Assembly (NCBI GenBank): GCA_003244205.1
Contig: QHBW01000051.1
Span: 14,542-78,541 of the forward strand
Length of the DNA: 64,000 bases
Origin: Solirubrobacterales bacterium
GTDB taxonomy: Bacteria; Actinomycetota; Thermoleophilia; Solirubrobacterales; Solirubrobacteraceae
Reading direction: 5' to 3'
In this document: in pieces, positions 16,266 to 24,977 of the stretch
Layout: every line of letters begins with the position of its first letter
Position numbering within the stretch: the first letter of the stretch is position 1
The notes under the pieces: model-generated
Seen by the model: only the letters and a program-made list of their open reading frames with translations
The model's database searches: none
What the model was told of the DNA's origin: nothing
Program-made: the position numbers and the translations under genes

Positions 16266-18251
16266 CTACCAGTGCACCCCTCTCATCAGGTGTGCGACCG
16301 CGATCTGCTCGGTCGAGGCCTTCTCGGAGGGGTCCTTCTGGCCTTTCGAGGCCGCCGAGTCGGGGAAGACCTTGTAGGCCATGTGGAGGATCTGGTCGAT
16401 CGCCTTGGGGGCGAGCGTGTAGGCCACCTCACCGAAGGTTCCAAGTCGGGTGTTGATCGTCTTGGGCTTGGAGCGGATCGCTTCGCAGATGAGGTCGGCG
16501 GCCTCGTCGGGAGCGATCGTGGGGAAGGAGTCATACATCTTCGTCGGAGCGATCATGTCCGTGCGCACGAGCGGCATGTGAATCGTGGTGAAGGTGACGC
16601 CGTCGCCGATCACCTCCGAGCCGACGCAGCGGGTGAAGGCGTCGAGCGCCGCCTTTGAGGCGACGTAGGCAGAGAAGCGCGGAGGGTTCGTCTGGGCACC
16701 GATCGAGCTGACGTTGACGATGTGGCCGAAGCGGCGCTCGCGCATGTGCGGCAGCAGTCTGATGATCAGCTTGATGGCGCCGAAGTAGTTGAGCTGCATC
16801 GTGCGCTCGAAGTCGTGGAAGCGGTCATAGGAGAGCGCGATCGAGCGCCGAATCGAGCGCCCCGCGTTGTTGACCAGCATGTCGACGGCGGGGTGGTCGG
16901 AGAACACGCGCTCCAGCAGGGGCTCGATGGAGTCAGTATCGGATAGGTCGGCCGAGTAGGCGTACGCGGTTCCGCCGCGGCTCTCGATCTCCTGCTTGGT
17001 CTCCTCGAGCTTGTCGGTACTGCGCGCCACCAGCAGCGGAATGCCGCCGGCGGCGGCGATCTTGATCGCCGCGGCGCGGCCGATTCCGCTGGACGCTCCC
17101 GTGATGATCACCGTGCGACCGTTCACCGCGCCCTCGAAGGAGCGGTCCTTGAAGAGGTCGGGGTCGAGGTTGCGCTCCCAGTAGTCCCACAGCTTCTCGG
17201 CATAGCTGTCCAGCGGCGGCAGCGAAATGCCCGAGCCCTCGAGTGCGCGTTCGGTGTCGCGGGTATCGAACTGACAGGTGAGCCCTGCGTACTCGAGTGC
17301 CGCCTCGGGAATGCCCAGGTCGGCCAGCGCTGACTTCCGCAGGCCCTTTAGAGCGGGGATCTGGAGCGCCATCGAGATGACGCCTTTGGGCAGCATCTGC
17401 GTGAGGCGACGGTCGATGCGCAGGGCGAGGTGGGGGGCGTGCCCGGCGCGTGCAAAGACGTTGATCGCTTCACCGGAGCGGATGCCTTTGGGGTCGGTGA
17501 GGTGAAACGCCTGGCCGTCGAGCCCCGGCTGGTGGGCGATGTGGTCGAGCGCACGGGCGACGAAGTCGACGGGGACGAGGTTGGTCCAGCCCAGCTCCGG
17601 TCCGATCAGCGGGAACCACTCGGGCACCAGGTGACGCGCGCGCTGGATCAGCTTGAAGAAGTAATAGGGACCGTCGACCTTGTCCATCTCGCCGGTTTCG
17701 GAGTGGCCGACGACGATCGCGGGGCGGTAGACGCGCCAGGCGCCGGCCACGTCGCTGCGCGCGAGCTTCTCGGACTCGAACTTGGTGCGGTGATAGGGGT
17801 GGTCGAGCCTTTGCCCCTCGTCGAACATGTCCTCACGGAAGAGGCCTTTGTAGAGGCCGGCGGCGGCGATCGAGGAGACGTGGTGGAAGGTCCTTGCCCC
17901 GATCGCGTTGGCGAGCTCGATCGTGTTGCGCGTGCCACCGACGTTGAGCGTGCGGTTACGCTCGTCGTCGGCGCTCATGTCGTAAATCGCCGCGAGGTGG
18001 AAGAAGTGGTCAATCGTGCCCGTGAGCTCCTGCACCTGGGTGTCGGAAACGCCCAGGCGCTGCTCCTCGAGATCCCCCGCCACCGGCACGACGCGCTCGG
18101 CGGCGGCGGGACCCCAGCGCTCGATACAGCGCTCGAGCTTCTCGGTCGAGCCCTCGCGCACGAGCACGTAGATCTGGCCCTCGCGCTCGAGCAGGCACTG
18201 GACTAGGAACCGCCCGATGAAGCCCGTTGCGCCCGTGACGAAGTAGGTCAT
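16266..18251 (-). CDS. Two-domain fatty acyl-CoA reductase (alcohol-forming)
   Basis: A 661-residue fusion. The N-terminal extended SDR begins TYFVTGATGFIGRFLVQ and contains the catalytic HPYHRTKFESEKLA. A linker ending LWDYWERNLDPDLFKD joins it to a classical SDR with VIITGASSGIGRAAA, VNNAGRSIRRSIALS and FSAYVASKAALDAF. The layout and length match the Marinobacter-type enzymes that reduce acyl-CoA by four electrons to fatty alcohol for wax esters, and the mycobacterial AcrA1 group. A Shine-Dalgarno-like AAGGGAG precedes the ATG. It stands alone on its strand; an enoyl-CoA hydratase is directly upstream. Confidence 0.88.
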   Translation of the reverse strand: MTYFVTGATGFIGRFLVQCLLEREGQIYVLVREGSTEKLERCIERWGPAAAERVVPVAGDLEEQRLGVSDTQVQELTGTIDHFFHLAAIYDMSADDERNRTLNVGGTRNTIELANAIGARTFHHVSSIAAAGLYKGLFREDMFDEGQRLDHPYHRTKFESEKLARSDVAGAWRVYRPAIVVGHSETGEMDKVDGPYYFFKLIQRARHLVPEWFPLIGPELGWTNLVPVDFVARALDHIAHQPGLDGQAFHLTDPKGIRSGEAINVFARAGHAPHLALRIDRRLTQMLPKGVISMALQIPALKGLRKSALADLGIPEAALEYAGLTCQFDTRDTERALEGSGISLPPLDSYAEKLWDYWERNLDPDLFKDRSFEGAVNGRTVIITGASSGIGRAAAIKIAAAGGIPLLVARSTDKLEETKQEIESRGGTAYAYSADLSDTDSIEPLLERVFSDHPAVDMLVNNAGRSIRRSIALSYDRFHDFERTMQLNYFGAIKLIIRLLPHMRERRFGHIVNVSSIGAQTNPPRFSAYVASKAALDAFTRCVGSEVIGDGVTFTTIHMPLVRTDMIAPTKMYDSFPTIAPDEAADLICEAIRSKPKTINTRLGTFGEVAYTLAPKAIDQILHMAYKVFPDSAASKGQKDPSEKASTEQIAVAHLMRGVHW

Positions 18252-18294
18252 CCGCTCTCCCTTGACACCGTGGTCTGACTCGGCCGGAGCCTAC

Positions 18295-19062
18295 TCACCC
18301 GCCGGCGCCGGAGCCGCCGCGACCCTCGCCCGCGGCGAAGCGCGCCGCTCCGCGCTGGGCGACCTCGAGCGTCTCGAGTCCCGCGCGCGCCTCGATCGCC
18401 AGCCCGGCGTCGAGGGGCAGCCCAAATCCCTCGAGCGCGGCGCGGCGATCGGCGAGCATTGTCTCCTGGGGAAAGCGGGCCAGCCCCTCGGCCACCTCGA
18501 GAGCGCGCTCGAGGTGGCGGCCAGGCGGGACGACCTCGGTCAGCAGGCCGATGTCGAGGGCTTCGGAGGCCTCGACGAAGCGGCCGGTGAGGATGATGTC
18601 GAGCGCCCGGCCCATGCCGACGATGCGGGGGAGCCGCTGGGTTCCGCCGTCGATCAGGGGCACGCCCCAACGACGCTCTGGGAAGCCGAGCGTGCAGCTG
18701 TCGGTGCCGATGCGCAGGTCGCACCAGAGCGCAAGCTCGAGCCCGCCGGCCAGACACCACCCGGAGATCGCGGCGATCGTCGGCTTGGGCGCCTGGACGC
18801 GGGTGAAGCCGAGCGGGCCGCCCGCGGCGGCCAGTCGAGGCGCCAGCGTGTCGATCGCCTTGAGGTCGGCTCCGGCGCAGAACGCCTCGTCGCCGGCGCC
18901 GGTGAGCACGAGCACGCGTCCCGCGTCATCGGAGACGAAGCGCTCGAAACCCGCGGCCAGAGCGGAGGCAGTGGGACCGTCGACGGCGTTACGGCGCTCC
19001 GGGCGGTCGATCGTGAGCACCGCCGCCGTCCCGCGGCGCTCATAGGTGACGAGGTCGGCCAT
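18295..19062 (-). CDS. Enoyl-CoA hydratase/isomerase family protein
   Basis: A 255-residue crotonase-fold enzyme. The oxyanion-hole segments are CAGADLKAID and ISGWCLAGGLELALWCDLR. The catalytic region has LGFPERRWGVPLIDGGTQRLPR, with one Glu at the usual active-site place, and LTGRFVEASEALDIGLL. The ATG at 19062 has AGGA upstream. It probably acts in beta-oxidation or a related acyl-CoA pathway, near the acyl-CoA reductase. The exact substrate cannot be told. Confidence 0.88.
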   Translation of the reverse strand: MADLVTYERRGTAAVLTIDRPERRNAVDGPTASALAAGFERFVSDDAGRVLVLTGAGDEAFCAGADLKAIDTLAPRLAAAGGPLGFTRVQAPKPTIAAISGWCLAGGLELALWCDLRIGTDSCTLGFPERRWGVPLIDGGTQRLPRIVGMGRALDIILTGRFVEASEALDIGLLTEVVPPGRHLERALEVAEGLARFPQETMLADRRAALEGFGLPLDAGLAIEARAGLETLEVAQRGAARFAAGEGRGGSGAGG

Positions 19063-19098
19063 GCCGGCGATCCTCGCACTTCTCACCCTGCAAAGCGC

Positions 19099-19128
19099 GC
19101 GACCCCGGGCGGGGAGCTCCGGGGTCGC
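19099..19128 (-). terminator. Strong GC hairpin between aquaporin and enoyl-CoA hydratase genes
   Basis: A perfect 10-bp stem (GCGACCCCGG pairing with CCGGGGTCGC) and 10-nt loop lie about 70 nt after the aquaporin stop and before the next minus-strand gene. There is no U-run; it probably terminates or stabilises the aquaporin mRNA. Confidence 0.5.
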
Positions 19129-19199
19129 GACGAACGAGGAGGGATCTCGTCTGTGGTGGCAGTGTCCCAGGACGCGGGCGCCCGGATGTGAAAAGACGG

Positions 19200-19904
19200 C
19201 TAACGCAGGAGCTCGGGGTCCGGCGGAGCCACGGGCGGGCGGGCGCCGCGGATCAGCTCGTAGGCGAAGGCTCCCAAGGTGGCTCCCGCGAGCGGACCGG
19301 CTACGTAGATCCAGAAGTTCGTCCAGGTGCCCGCGGCGAGCGCGGGTCCCAGCGAACGGGCGGGGTTCATCGAGGCGCCCGTGAGCGGACCGCCGAAGAG
19401 GGCGTCGAGTCCGACCGTGAGGCCGATCGCGAGCGCGGCAGCGGCGCCGACGGCGCGCGTGTCGGTGGCCACAGCAGTGATCACGAACATCAGGAAGGCC
19501 GACATCAGCAGCTCGTAGACCAGGGCGGTCAGGACGGGGACGTGGGGGATGGTCGCGCCGAGGTGGGCGGGCTTCTGGGGCCACGCCGCCAGCAGCACGA
19601 GCGCGGCCGCCGTCGCTCCCGCGAGCTGCGCGGCCACGTAGACGACCGCCTGGCGGGCGGGGAAGTGGCGCGCGAACGTGAACGCGACTGTGACGGCGGG
19701 GTTGTAGTGGCCGCCGGAGATGTGGCCTCCGGCATAGATCGCGGCCGTGATCACGAACGCGAAGACGAGCCCGATCCCGACCGTCCCGAGCGCGCCGTGC
19801 GTGTGAGCGTCTGTGACGATCGCCCCGGCGCCGGCGAAAACGAGCATGAACGCGCCGATCGCCTCGGTGACGGCGCGCCGCCACAGCGGTACCCGGTGAT
19901 CCAC
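19200..19904 (-). CDS. MIP family channel (aquaporin/aquaglyceroporin)
   Basis: A 234-residue six-helix channel with both half-helix motifs, NPAVT in GGHISGGHYNPAVTVAF and NPARS in LTGASMNPARSLGP. Anchoring on the two NPA boxes and comparing with AqpZ, the selectivity filter reads as Phe, Ala, Ala, Arg. That is a wider pore than the Phe-His-Thr-Arg of water-only channels (my alignment by eye). The gene starts 12 nt after a metallophosphoesterase gene, likely the same operon, and the pair is divergent from arsR-arsM. MIP channels of the AqpS kind move trivalent arsenic, so an arsenic role is plausible but unproven. Confidence 0.88.
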   Translation of the reverse strand: MDHRVPLWRRAVTEAIGAFMLVFAGAGAIVTDAHTHGALGTVGIGLVFAFVITAAIYAGGHISGGHYNPAVTVAFTFARHFPARQAVVYVAAQLAGATAAALVLLAAWPQKPAHLGATIPHVPVLTALVYELLMSAFLMFVITAVATDTRAVGAAAALAIGLTVGLDALFGGPLTGASMNPARSLGPALAAGTWTNFWIYVAGPLAGATLGAFAYELIRGARPPVAPPDPELLR

Positions 19905-19916
19905 GGCCTCAGGCGC

Positions 19917-20648
19917 CTACGCAGCCGTCGCGAGCTGGTTGGCGTACTCGGCGGGCAGGCCCGCGGCTCGCACCTCCGCGGCGACGCTGGCGGTGTCGTA
20001 GGCGACGCGCTCGATCATGACCGCGACGGCGTCGTGCTCGGCCTCGAGGATCGCGAAGGCGCCGCGCGGGCCGCCGTCCTTTGGCTTTCCGACCGAGCCG
20101 CAGTTGACGAACAGCACCCCGCCGTACTGCTTCACCCATGGCTTGTGCGTATGCCCGAAGACCAGCACCCTTGCTGCCTCGGTGGCGGCGAGCCGCTCAT
20201 AGAGCCGCGCTGGCTTCTCTTCGAAGAGGTACTCGTTGACCTTGCGCGGCGAGCCGTGGACGAGTTGCACGGGCACCGCGCCGATGTCGAAGCGCAGGTC
20301 GAATGGAAGCGCACGCATGAAGTCCTTCGAGGCCTGGTCGGTGTGCGCGAGCGTCCACTCCACGGAGCGCTGGCCGAGATCGCGGTCGATCTGGGTGACG
20401 TACGCACAGCCGCAGTCCTCGAGGTCACGCGCGATCGCGTAGTCGTAGTTGCCATAGATCGTGGGGATCGCGCGCTGGGAGAGCAGGGCGCAGACCTCGT
20501 CGGGGTGCGGGCCGTAGCCGACGAGATCGCCGCCGCAGTAGACGCGCGCGATCGCGAGCTCGTCGGTCCGCTCCAGCGCAGCCTGCAGCGCGGCGACGTT
20601 GCCGTGGATGTCGGTGATGACCGCGACGCGGTCGGGGTGCTCAGCCAT
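19917..20648 (-). CDS. Calcineurin-like metallophosphoesterase, copy 2
   Basis: A 243-residue phosphoesterase with a full metal-ligand set: ITDIHGNVAAL, CGGDLVGYGPHPDE, YGNYD (GNH motif altered to GNY), HGSPR and VFGHTHKPW. The tail is VNCGSVGKPKDGGPRGAF. It resembles the genes at 6910 and 43879. It sits 54 bp from, and divergent to, arsR, and 12 nt upstream of the aquaporin gene, so it may share arsenic-responsive control. The substrate is unknown. Confidence 0.83.
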   Translation of the reverse strand: MAEHPDRVAVITDIHGNVAALQAALERTDELAIARVYCGGDLVGYGPHPDEVCALLSQRAIPTIYGNYDYAIARDLEDCGCAYVTQIDRDLGQRSVEWTLAHTDQASKDFMRALPFDLRFDIGAVPVQLVHGSPRKVNEYLFEEKPARLYERLAATEAARVLVFGHTHKPWVKQYGGVLFVNCGSVGKPKDGGPRGAFAILEAEHDAVAVMIERVAYDTASVAAEVRAAGLPAEYANQLATAA

Positions 20649-20666
20649 AGCGCTGCATTCTTTCAG

Positions 20667-20695
20667 TTGACAGACATCGATTCGATCGATATATG
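20667..20695 (+). promoter_or_regulatory. arsR promoter with embedded ArsR-type operator
   Basis: A -35 TTGACA (20667-20672) is followed at 17 nt by TATATG (20690-20695), 7 nt before the arsR ATG. Between and over the boxes, two ATCGAT hexamers (20676-20681 and 20685-20690) flank TCG and form a 15-bp near-palindrome. This is the right size and place for an ArsR/SmtB dimer site that would block polymerase. The same 54-bp spacer must also contain control for the divergent metallophosphoesterase-aquaporin pair. Confidence 0.65.
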
Positions 20696-20702
20696 TAGAT
20701 TG

Positions 20703-21056
20703 ATGGCCGTCGATCTGGTGCTCGCTCCCAAGCAGAAGCGCGCCGCGGGCGAGCGCTGTTGCGAGCCGGTCGTCTATCCCGACGTCGAGCGCGATCAGGC
20801 GCTACGCATCGCTGTGGTCGCCAAGGCGCTCGGCGATCCGATCCGTCTGCAACTCGTCGACGTGCTGCGCAAGCACGCCGGCAAGGTCTGCGTCTGCGAG
20901 CTCGTCCCGCTGTTCGACGTCTCCCAGTCCACGCTGTCTCATCACCTGAAGGTGCTGCGCGGCGCGGGAATCGTGGAGTCCGAGCGGCGCGGCTTGTGGG
21001 CCTACTACTACGTACTTCCCGACGCTTTGAAGGAGCTGTCCGCGTGGCTGAGCTGA
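20703..21056 (+). CDS. arsR: ArsR family arsenical-resistance repressor
   Basis: A 117-residue winged-helix repressor. The trivalent-arsenic site is visible as KVCVCELVPLF in the third helix (two Cys in CVC), as in plasmid R773 ArsR. An additional Cys pair near the N-terminus (GERCCEPVVYP) may add a ligand. The DNA-recognition helix follows in QSTLSHHLKVLRGAGIVESERRG. The ATG starts close to the expected transcription start, so the mRNA may be leaderless. Its 3' end overlaps arsM by 13 bp, placing both under the same self-controlled promoter. Confidence 0.92.
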   Translation: MAVDLVLAPKQKRAAGERCCEPVVYPDVERDQALRIAVVAKALGDPIRLQLVDVLRKHAGKVCVCELVPLFDVSQSTLSHHLKVLRGAGIVESERRGLWAYYYVLPDALKELSAWLS

Positions 21057-21829
21057 CCGATGTCCGCAAGACGGTGCGCGAGCGCTACGCCAGCGCGGCA
21101 CGAAAGACGGCCGACGGCGCCTACGAGCATGCGCGCCGCGAGGAGACATCGTGCTGTGGCGCGACTGGTGGCGAAGGCTGCGGGACGTCCTTCGGTGCCG
21201 ATCTCTATGCGTCCGAGCAGGCCGTCGGAGCCGGCGAGGCGGCGGTGTCCGCGTCGCTGGGCTGCGGCGTGCCGACGGCGGTGGCGGACCTCCACGAGGG
21301 CCAGACGGTGCTCGATCTCGGCTCGGGTGCGGGCGCGGACGTGCTCATCAGCGCACGCCGTGTTGGAGCGGCCGGGAAGGCGATCGGGCTCGACATGACC
21401 GACGAGATGCTCCAGCTCGCGCGCGCCAACGCGCGCGCTGCCGGGGTCGAAAACGTCGAGTTCCTGAAGGGCTATATCGAGGAGATCCCGCTCCCCGATG
21501 CGAGCGTTGACGTGATCATCTCCAACTGCGTGATCAATCTCTCCGGCGACAAGCGGCGTGTGATCGCCGAGGCCGCCCGCGTGCTCGTGTCGGGAGGGCG
21601 CTTCGCCGTCTCGGACGTGATCGCTCGAGAGGAGATGGACGATGCGACGCGCGCGGACATGCAGCAGTGGACCGGTTGCATCGCTGGGGCACTCACCGAG
21701 CGCCAGTTCGCTTCTGCGCTGGCAAAGGCGGGCTTTGAGCAGATCGAGATCCGCCATACGCACGCGGTCCACGAGCACGCCAGCTCAGCGATCATCCGTG
21801 CGCGCAAGCCTCCGGGCCCGCTGGGCTGA
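21044..21829 (+). CDS. arsM: Arsenite S-adenosylmethionine methyltransferase
   Basis: A 261-residue class I methyltransferase that methylates As(III) to mono- and dimethyl forms. The SAM site is TVLDLGSGAGADVLIS. The three As-binding cysteines of the family are recognisable in SASLGCGVPTAV, ISNCVINLS and QQWTGCIAGAL. An N-terminal cysteine-rich stretch (TSCCGATGGEGCGTSFG) is typical of bacterial ArsM. The GTG at 21044 overlaps arsR, giving coupled expression. No arsenite efflux pump (ArsB/Acr3) or arsenate reductase is in the window, which leaves methylation and possibly the aquaporin as the exit routes seen. Confidence 0.92.
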   Translation: MAELTDVRKTVRERYASAARKTADGAYEHARREETSCCGATGGEGCGTSFGADLYASEQAVGAGEAAVSASLGCGVPTAVADLHEGQTVLDLGSGAGADVLISARRVGAAGKAIGLDMTDEMLQLARANARAAGVENVEFLKGYIEEIPLPDASVDVIISNCVINLSGDKRRVIAEAARVLVSGGRFAVSDVIAREEMDDATRADMQQWTGCIAGALTERQFASALAKAGFEQIEIRHTHAVHEHASSAIIRARKPPGPLG

Positions 21830-21835
21830 GCTCGG

Positions 21836-22138
21836 CTACCAGCCGGCGCGCCACTGGGCGCTCTGAGCGCGGGCTTTGAGCGCGCTCTTGCGGGCCTCCT
21901 TGCGGCGATCGAGCCGCCATTGCACAAAGCTCATGAAAGCCACGAACAGCGGGAAGAAGGCGATCAGCAAGAAGGCGGCATTGGTCACCACCTTGTCGTT
22001 GGTCACGCCATAGAGGCCGATCCCGTGGCGCGCGAATGCCGGGGTGGCGAGCAGCAGCGAAAGCGCAATGACGAGGAAGGCGAGCAGAGCGGCCCGGCGC
22101 ACGCCGGCAACGTTAGCGAACGAGAGCCCTCCTACCAT
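21836..22138 (-). CDS. Small membrane protein of unknown function
   Basis: About 100 residues with a hydrophobic N-terminal segment ending in a signal-peptidase-like site (LLLATPAFA-RHG). A second hydrophobic segment follows (VTNAAFLLIAFFPLFVAFMSFV), then a very basic tail (RRKEARKSALKARAQ). I recognise no family. The ATG at 22138 is given; the GTG at 22102 would shorten it by 12 residues. It is convergent with arsM and divergent from the ABC-F gene. Confidence 0.55.
   Translation of the reverse strand: MVGGLSFANVAGVRRAALLAFLVIALSLLLATPAFARHGIGLYGVTNDKVVTNAAFLLIAFFPLFVAFMSFVQWRLDRRKEARKSALKARAQSAQWRAGW
22133..22138 (+). promoter_or_regulatory. Putative -10 box of the ABC-F gene (leaderless type)
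   Basis: TACCAT lies 8 nt before the ATG at 22147 with no Shine-Dalgarno sequence between. Confidence 0.4.
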
Positions 22139-22146
22139 CGGCGGCG

Positions 22147-23790
<1,644 letters not shown>

Positions 23791-23792
23791 CG

Positions 23793-24483
23793 TCACCGGC
23801 GCTGCTGTAAGGCGATGCCCTCGAGGACGTGGGCCACCGTCTCACAAGCGTCCACTGCCGACTCGAGGCTGTTGAAGATGTCCTTCCAGCGAATCACCAC
23901 CATCGGATCGATCCCGGTCGCAAACAGCGAGGCGACGGCATCGCGCTGGAGGCGATCGCCCCTCGTTCTCCAACCGATGGATCTCCACCAGCCGGCTCGA
24001 GTGATCGGTCCCGGTGCGCAGCGACCGCAGCGCGCCGGCGACTTGCTCGCTGGCGCCGACGAGCACATCGGCGAGCGCAACGGCCTGCTCCATAGTGGCC
24101 TCGACCGCATAGAGGCCGAGCTCGTCCGCGGCCTGCTCGGTATGGTCGACGATGTCGTCGAGTGCGCGCGCGAGCTCGTAGCCCGACGTCTGGTCGAAGG
24201 GGGGGCGGACGGGGCGGTGGCCGTCGCCGTTGAGACGGTGAATGATGTCGTGGGCGATGCGGTTGCCCTCCTGCTCGCAGAGCAGGATGTCGCGTGCCAG
24301 CTCGGCGCGCTCGGGGTACTCTGCGAGCAGGTCGCGCAGTAGCAGCGACGCGCGCTGGACGTTGCGGCCCGATTCCTCGTAGAGTCCGAGCAGGATCTCG
24401 TCGGGCCGGGAGCGACGGAACAGCACGACGCCCCAGGGTATGCCGCTGGCCGAAGTGTCATCGGCGCTTCGGAGCTCGTTCAC
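23793..24483 (-). pseudogene. DUF47/PhoU-like phosphate-transport accessory gene, frameshifted
   Basis: Read in two frames this gives a complete DUF47 protein of about 229 residues. The N-terminal part runs from RRSRPDEILLGLYEESG through SSRLVEIHRLENEG. The rest, DRLQRDAVASLFATGIDP then VIRWKDIFNSLESAVDACE, continues in the next frame to the stop at 23793. The break is one extra base in the C4 run at 23959-23962; with three C the frame is whole. DUF47 proteins usually accompany low-affinity Pit phosphate transporters and resemble PhoU. A GTG at 24426 is a likelier start than the GTG at 24483, which lies inside the PHO-box array. Real decay or a base-call error cannot be told apart here. Confidence 0.75.
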
Positions 24484-24521
24484 GACCTTTTCACAAGCAG
24501 TTCACTCGCCGGTAACGGTTC
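24478..24521 (+). promoter_or_regulatory. PHO-box array 1 (four 11-nt direct repeats)
   Basis: Consecutive 11-nt units begin GTTCAC (24478), TTTCAC (24489), GTTCAC (24500) and the weaker GGTAAC (24511). Eleven-nt direct repeats with a GTTCAC core are the known binding pattern of actinobacterial PhoP. The array lies between the divergent DUF47 and winged-helix genes and could serve both. Confidence 0.75.
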
Positions 24522-24556
24522 CGGGTCCCCCGACTGCCAAGCTGGGATTCGCTGCC

Positions 24557-24915
24557 ATGCCCACCGCAGGTCGCGAAGAGATTCTCCGCGCCGGAAGTCT
24601 CGAGGTCCGGCCCAGGAGCGGATCGCCCTAGCGGGCGGTCGCGTCCTCACGCTTTCGGTGCGCGAGTTCGGCCTGCTCGTCGAGCTCGCCCGTCAGCGTG
24701 ACCGCATAGTCACGCGCGAGCAGCTCTATTGCGCGGTCTGGGGCGCCCCGCTGCGTTCCGGCGAGCGTTCGGTCGACGTCTACGTGCACAAATTGCGAAC
24801 GAAACTCGAGCTCTCGCTTCCGGGATGGTCGTATATCCATACCCACGTGGGCTTTGGCTACCGTTTCGCCCCCGAGCCTTCACCGTTTTTTCACAACGGC
24901 GCCACAAGTCGATAA
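24557..24915 (+). pseudogene. Stand-alone PhoB/OmpR-type winged-helix DNA-binding protein, apparent frameshift
   Basis: The frame from the ATG at 24557 (MPTAGREEILRAGSLEVRP) meets a stop at 24629-24631. Adding one base to the CCC at 24611-24613 joins it to GGRVLTLSVREFGLLVEL and the full winged helix, ending VYVHKLRTKLELSLPGW then YIHTHVGFGYRF. The corrected product has about 119 residues, with no receiver domain. It lies between two PHO-box arrays and directly before pstS, so it is a likely regulator of the pst operon. If the base is truly missing, only an internal GTG at 24658 could make an 85-residue fragment. Its wing closely resembles that of the response regulator at 29732. Confidence 0.7.
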
Positions 24916-24921
24916 CAGCAG
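24878..24921 (+). promoter_or_regulatory. PHO-box array 2 upstream of pstS
   Basis: Four 11-nt units begin CTTCAC (24878), TTTCAC (24889), CGCCAC (24900) and GATAAC (24911). They end 56 nt before the pstS start. The array overlaps the 3' end of the winged-helix gene and marks pstS as phosphate-starvation induced. Confidence 0.75.
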
Positions 24922-24977
24922 GACCTCGTCGTCGTGACAGGGTCGCTGCGAATGCCCAACAAAAGAAGGAGGATCGC

